Source: Planctomycetota bacterium (GTDB taxonomy: Bacteria > Planctomycetota > Phycisphaerae > Phycisphaerales > SM1A02). From it: 64,000 nucleotides of DNA. Under the pieces are notes generated by a model. The model was not told the DNA's origin, ran no database searches, and saw only the letters and a program-made list of their open reading frames with translations. The translations under genes were made by a program, and so were the position numbers. Positions within the stretch are counted from its first letter, which is position 1; every line of letters begins with the position of its first letter. Shown piece by piece: positions 58,274-64,000 of the stretch. The stretch spans positions 1-64,000 of the forward strand of contig VGYB01000003.1 in the NCBI GenBank assembly GCA_016873115.1. Direction: 5' to 3'.

Positions 58274-59200
58274 ATGGCCGCTGCCTTCATGTCACGGATC
58301 GCGTGGGGCGCTGCACGGCGGGTCTGGGGAACGGTGCGCGAAGCCCTTGAGGTTGTGTTGCCGCCGTCCCTGGCCATTGGTGCAGTCGGCTTGGTCGTGG
58401 CGGTCGTCGGCGCGCCAAGCGGCGCAGCGGTGCTGGATGCATCGCACCCTGCAGGGACTGCAGGGCCGGCTGACCCCGCCACGCATGGAGCAGACATGGT
58501 CCTGCAGGTGCCCACCGTACCGGCCAAGGCCGGCGTGCTGATCTTCTCGAAGACTGCGGGCTTCCGGCACGACAGCATCGAGACCGGTGTCGCAGCGATG
58601 AAGGAAGTGCTGGCACCGACCTACATGGTCGATGCCACCGAGGATGCAGCGGCCTTCACGCCCACGAACCTCGAACGGTTCCGCGTGGTTGTCTTCCTGA
58701 ACACGACAGGTGATGTCCTTGATGATGCGCAGCAAATGGCCTTCGAGCGCTTCATCGAGGATGGCGGCGGCTATGTCGGCGTTCACTCGGCCAGCGACAC
58801 CGAGTACGACTGGCCTTGGTACGGCCGGCTGGTGGGTGCCTACTTCAAGACCCACCCGGCGATCCAGGAAGCGGTCATCCGCAACGAGTCGAAGGATCAT
58901 CCGAGCATGGCGGGCTGGCCCGCCGAGCTCAAGCGCACCGACGAGTGGTATGTCTATCGAACGAATCCGCGCTCGGTGAAGGGCATGATGATCCTGGCGA
59001 GCCTTGACGAATCGAGTTACACCGGCGGTGGGATGGATGGCGACCATCCGACCACCTGGTGCCACGAGGTCGGCAAGGGCCGCGCTTGGTACACCGGCGG
59101 CGGGCACACCAAGGAGTCGTTCGCCGAGCCGCTCTTTCGCAGCCACCTGAAGGGCGGCGTTGACTGGGCGTGTCGCTGTGCCGGCCCGGGTCGTGGTTGA
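58274..59200 (+). CDS. ThuA-like protein with N-terminal membrane anchor
   Basis: A 308-residue protein. The N-terminal 50 residues contain a hydrophobic helix (LAIGAVGLVVAVVGAPSGAAVL). From about 77 the ThuA fold begins: VLIFSKTAGFRHDSIETGV, VVVFLNTTGD, FIEDGGGYVGVHSASDTEYDW, FKTHPAIQEAVI, and late WCHEVGKGRAWYTGGGH. ThuA-like proteins have a glutamine-amidotransferase-like fold and are linked to trehalose and other sugar use; a hydrolase role for this one is unproven. ATG 58274 is the first start after the giant gene; ATG 58289 is an alternative. Convergent with the kinase gene. Confidence 0.85.
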   Translation: MAAAFMSRIAWGAARRVWGTVREALEVVLPPSLAIGAVGLVVAVVGAPSGAAVLDASHPAGTAGPADPATHGADMVLQVPTVPAKAGVLIFSKTAGFRHDSIETGVAAMKEVLAPTYMVDATEDAAAFTPTNLERFRVVVFLNTTGDVLDDAQQMAFERFIEDGGGYVGVHSASDTEYDWPWYGRLVGAYFKTHPAIQEAVIRNESKDHPSMAGWPAELKRTDEWYVYRTNPRSVKGMMILASLDESSYTGGGMDGDHPTTWCHEVGKGRAWYTGGGHTKESFAEPLFRSHLKGGVDWACRCAGPGRG

Positions 59201-59286
59201 ATCCGCGTCCTGCGTGCTGCATGCGGTCAATGACCAGTGGAGTGGGTCCGATTCGTCCTTGAGGTAGGAGAGAGAATCAGTTGGAT

Positions 59287-61821
<2,535 letters not shown>

Positions 61822-61848
61822 CGCTGCATCGTACGGTCGCTCACAGGT

Positions 61849-63201
61849 TCAATTATTGCCCCACTGCGAGAGCAGAAGCGAGAGATCGTTTCCGTCGACG
61901 CTGCCATCGCCATTGACATCGGCGTCGGGCGGAGCCGGAATGCACGCGATGGTCAGTAAGCCCGGACTAGAGACCGGGCTCTGCGAACTGTTGTTGTACT
62001 TCAGCGGTCCGTAGGCGATGAAGTAGGTCTCGGACGAATCAGTGTTGAAGGTGAGTACACCTTCCATGCCGCTGCCGTTGTCGCTGCACGCGATCGGATG
62101 CAAGTGCCCGCACGATCCCGTGTAGACGAGGAACCCGTACCTCGCCGACTGTCCCGTCGACGGCTGGACCTTGACGGTCGTCGAACCGGTGCACGCGTCG
62201 AGTTGGAACCACGTCGGGGTGCGAATTACTGCAGCAACGCCACAGATGTTGTCCAGTCCGATGTTGTTGTTGCTGCCTTCGGTAGCGGTCTCGACGGTGC
62301 TGAACGAGTAGGTGCCGCTCCCCAGCACCGGAGCGTCATCGCACGCCGCAGGGCGCGAGAGCCAGACACCCCCGATGATGTTGATCGTGTAGGTGCCTGT
62401 GGCAGTGTCCGAGGGTCCGCAGTCACCACCGTCGTTGCAGTACTGATCGCAGTTCAAGAAGATCGGGATGCCGTTCCAGGAGTAAGTCCCATTGTCGCAC
62501 GCACCGTCGCCGACCCAAGTTGCGGGGCAGCAATTGCCGTTGCAGTCGCGGATCAGGCCCGCAGGGCAGTTCCCCTGAACGCTGTTCCCGTCGCAGATCC
62601 AGTCGCAGAGCTCGCCGGAGCTCACCGGAGTGAGGGTCTGCGTGGCATTGTCCGAGGTGAAATTGAACAGCTCAAAGGGAGCCTCAGCACGCGGACACGT
62701 CGTGGGGACGGAGTTGCCGGTGACCGCGAGGTAGTACGCGCCAGCTGTGAGCCCGGGAATGCCCCCGCCTGTCACGGAGACATTGTGGAGACGAGACCAC
62801 GTGACGTTCGATGCCTTGTTGTTGTTCGCAGCCAACGGAATCGCACCGAGGCTCCCATCAGGTTTGACGACCTTCTTGAACAGGAAGAGTCGAGTGTCGA
62901 AGGACGAGCCCTGTGTGTTCACGTCGAACGCTTGAGCATTGGAAATGAAGATCTCGTAGAGGTCGATCGAGTCTGGAAGCGCGGCAACAAGGGACGTGGT
63001 GCCGGTCTGGCCTTCGATGAGCGTGAGCGCACCGCCTCCTGAGTCGCTCGCGGCGACGGACTTGATCCGGCTGGCGGTCTCTGCACTCGCGCCGGCCTTG
63101 TCACCGCCTCCCTCGCACCAGATTGGGCCGGCAAGGCCGCCATCGTCAGCGAACGCAGGAAGGACGCAGAGCATCGGGACGAGCAGGGCAACACAACGCA
63201 T
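61849..63201 (-). CDS. Secreted protein with LNR-like Cys segment and dockerin-like repeat
   Basis: A 450-residue protein with a signal peptide (MRCVALLVPMLCVLPAFA). Two beta-sandwich-like regions flank a Cys-rich segment (about 205-275: CDWICDG, NCCPATWVGDGACDNG, CDQYCNDGGDCG) that resembles a Lin-12/Notch repeat. The C-terminus carries one EF-hand-type dockerin-like loop, DADVNGDGSVDGNDLSLLLSQWG. ATG 63201 is preceded by GGAGGT, the best ribosome site in the window. The sequence is richer in A/T and in Asn/Thr codons than its neighbours, which may reflect relaxed selection or transfer. Surface adhesion or matrix binding is inferred. Confidence 0.8.
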   Translation of the reverse strand: MRCVALLVPMLCVLPAFADDGGLAGPIWCEGGGDKAGASAETASRIKSVAASDSGGGALTLIEGQTGTTSLVAALPDSIDLYEIFISNAQAFDVNTQGSSFDTRLFLFKKVVKPDGSLGAIPLAANNNKASNVTWSRLHNVSVTGGGIPGLTAGAYYLAVTGNSVPTTCPRAEAPFELFNFTSDNATQTLTPVSSGELCDWICDGNSVQGNCPAGLIRDCNGNCCPATWVGDGACDNGTYSWNGIPIFLNCDQYCNDGGDCGPSDTATGTYTINIIGGVWLSRPAACDDAPVLGSGTYSFSTVETATEGSNNNIGLDNICGVAAVIRTPTWFQLDACTGSTTVKVQPSTGQSARYGFLVYTGSCGHLHPIACSDNGSGMEGVLTFNTDSSETYFIAYGPLKYNNSSQSPVSSPGLLTIACIPAPPDADVNGDGSVDGNDLSLLLSQWGNN

Positions 63202-63332
63202 GGGACCTCCAAGGGATAAGTCGGCCTTGGGCCAGAAGCCCGCCGCGCAGCGAGTGTCACCGCGAATGGGCGCGATTCCAGTTGTCGCTTTGGGAAATCG
63301 GGGATAATCTCATTTACCGGACACTAGGTCGG

Positions 63333-63962
63333 TCATTGCCCCCGGGCGCGATCGACCCAGGTATTCCAAAGTTGGAACGCCCGTTGCGTAGCCGCCAGAA
63401 GACTGCGCCGGTCGTCTTCGATCCGTGCACTGCTCACCGGGGGATCCACGACCGATCGACCGAGCTCGGTGTTGCAGGCCGTGCACCGGAACCGGGCTCG
63501 TGCAAGGATGAAGCGCTTCCACTGGATCGGTCCCAAACGGATCCGCTTGGCACAGCCAGGGCAGACCAGTTCGGTACCGGGCTTGCGCTGCACGCTGCCA
63601 TAGTCATGGCAGCGATCCACCGGCAGGCCCAACTGGTGCATGAGACGCTGCCACCGTTGGTCATGATGGCACGAGCGTCGGTGATGGAGATCGCAGGCGA
63701 CATGAGCGACTTCATGCCCGATGGTGCTGTCAAAGCGCTCGAGGCCCTCGTGACGGAACATGTGGAACGAGAGTTTGATGTGGCGACGGGCCGGCATGGC
63801 CAGTCCGGCGGTCGTGCGCAGCCGGGCGCTCAACTCGACGCTGGGTTCCGGGCCGAGCGGCTTGCCCAACGCCCGTTCGCATGCGCGCCACCAGTGGCTG
63901 ACGCGGTCCTGGGCCAGGCGTTCCCAATCGGCATGGAGGATGGGGACGGCTCGGCCCACCAT
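63333..63962 (-). CDS. SprT-like zinc metalloprotein
   Basis: A 209-residue SprT-like protein: the metalloprotease motif HEVAH (about 83-87, in IGHEVAHVACDLHH), and a C-terminal zinc ribbon C-PG-C (134, 137) and C-TA-C (160, 163). SprT/Spartan-type proteins cleave DNA-bound proteins in eukaryotes; in bacteria the role is uncertain. ATG 63962 with an AGGGAG just upstream was chosen over GTG 63998, which lies at the window edge. The 131 bases before the secreted-protein gene hold no other gene. Confidence 0.85.
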   Translation of the reverse strand: MVGRAVPILHADWERLAQDRVSHWWRACERALGKPLGPEPSVELSARLRTTAGLAMPARRHIKLSFHMFRHEGLERFDSTIGHEVAHVACDLHHRRSCHHDQRWQRLMHQLGLPVDRCHDYGSVQRKPGTELVCPGCAKRIRLGPIQWKRFILARARFRCTACNTELGRSVVDPPVSSARIEDDRRSLLAATQRAFQLWNTWVDRARGQ

Positions 63963-64000
63963 GCTCCCTAGAACGGATGGTTCGTCACCGCGTGACACGG

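Overview
The window looks like a chromosomal segment of a high-GC planctomycete, most likely class Phycisphaerae. The sequence-based reasons are two tandem exported proteins ending in a VPAPG-hydrophobic-RRRR sorting tail (a planctomycete PEP-CTERM variant), a secreted protein ending in a dockerin-like DVNGDGSVDGNDL repeat, a giant sigma-factor-linked VIT/von Willebrand protein, a TPR-bearing Ser/Thr kinase, and a long MoxR/DUF58/BatA-type operon of the kind common in that phylum. No rRNA, tRNA, CRISPR array, insertion sequence, integrase or prophage gene was recognised. This reads as core chromosome rather than an accessory island.

Layout. 0-1.2 kb: two PEP-CTERM-like surface proteins and a strong terminator. 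1.3-5.2 kb (minus): a SPOR lipoprotein, DNA polymerase III delta-prime and a CYTH protein, then atpC and scpB. 5.5-10.5 kb: a FlgM-like anti-sigma factor and two coupled amidohydrolase genes in which only one of three modules keeps its metal ligands. 10.6-12.8 kb (minus): dapB, an M16 peptidase without its zinc motif and a small unknown protein. 13.0-16.8 kb: a 19-codon Lys/Ala gene with its own terminator, a ferredoxin, small membrane proteins and a DEGD-box RNA helicase. 16.8-21.5 kb: lemA, M48 peptidase, pyroglutamyl peptidase and a lipoprotein (all overlapping), then lipA. 21.6-25.2 kb: a signalling and repair group of PilZ, active M16 peptidase, recO, a GGDEF response regulator and an Hpt protein. 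25.2-28.8 kb: a metallo-beta-lactamase-fold hydrolase, dnaA with a clear promoter, a 303-bp gene-free stretch with two DnaA-box-like sites (candidate oriC), and fpg.

28.8-41.7 kb is one eight-gene operon: MoxR ATPase, DUF58, BatA-like, vWA membrane protein, a 1,153-residue helical membrane protein, a Gln/Ser-run secreted protein, an alpha/alpha-toroid (prenyltransferase-like) secreted protein and an exported protein of unknown function. 41.7-46.5 kb: ComEC and TrpD (minus), then Lgt. 46.5-53.4 kb: a SOUL lipoprotein, an aldehyde dehydrogenase followed by a catalytically empty half-dehydrogenase (together resembling a split ALDH16), and a two-gene efflux cassette. 53.5-59.2 kb: ECF sigma factor, VIT/vWA giant and a ThuA-like protein. 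59.3-64 kb (minus): kinase, dockerin/LNR-like secreted protein and an SprT-like metalloprotein.

Two window-wide patterns stand out. At least 17 gene junctions use four-base ATGA or GTGA stop/start overlaps, so translational coupling is the norm inside operons. Several lead genes have no Shine-Dalgarno sequence but do have a -10-like hexamer 6-13 bases before the start codon, which suggests near-leaderless mRNAs. The most interesting candidates for further work are the eight-gene MoxR operon, the ECF/VIT-vWA pair, the split ALDH16, the amidohydrolase pseudo-enzyme tandem and the 19-codon Lys/Ala gene.
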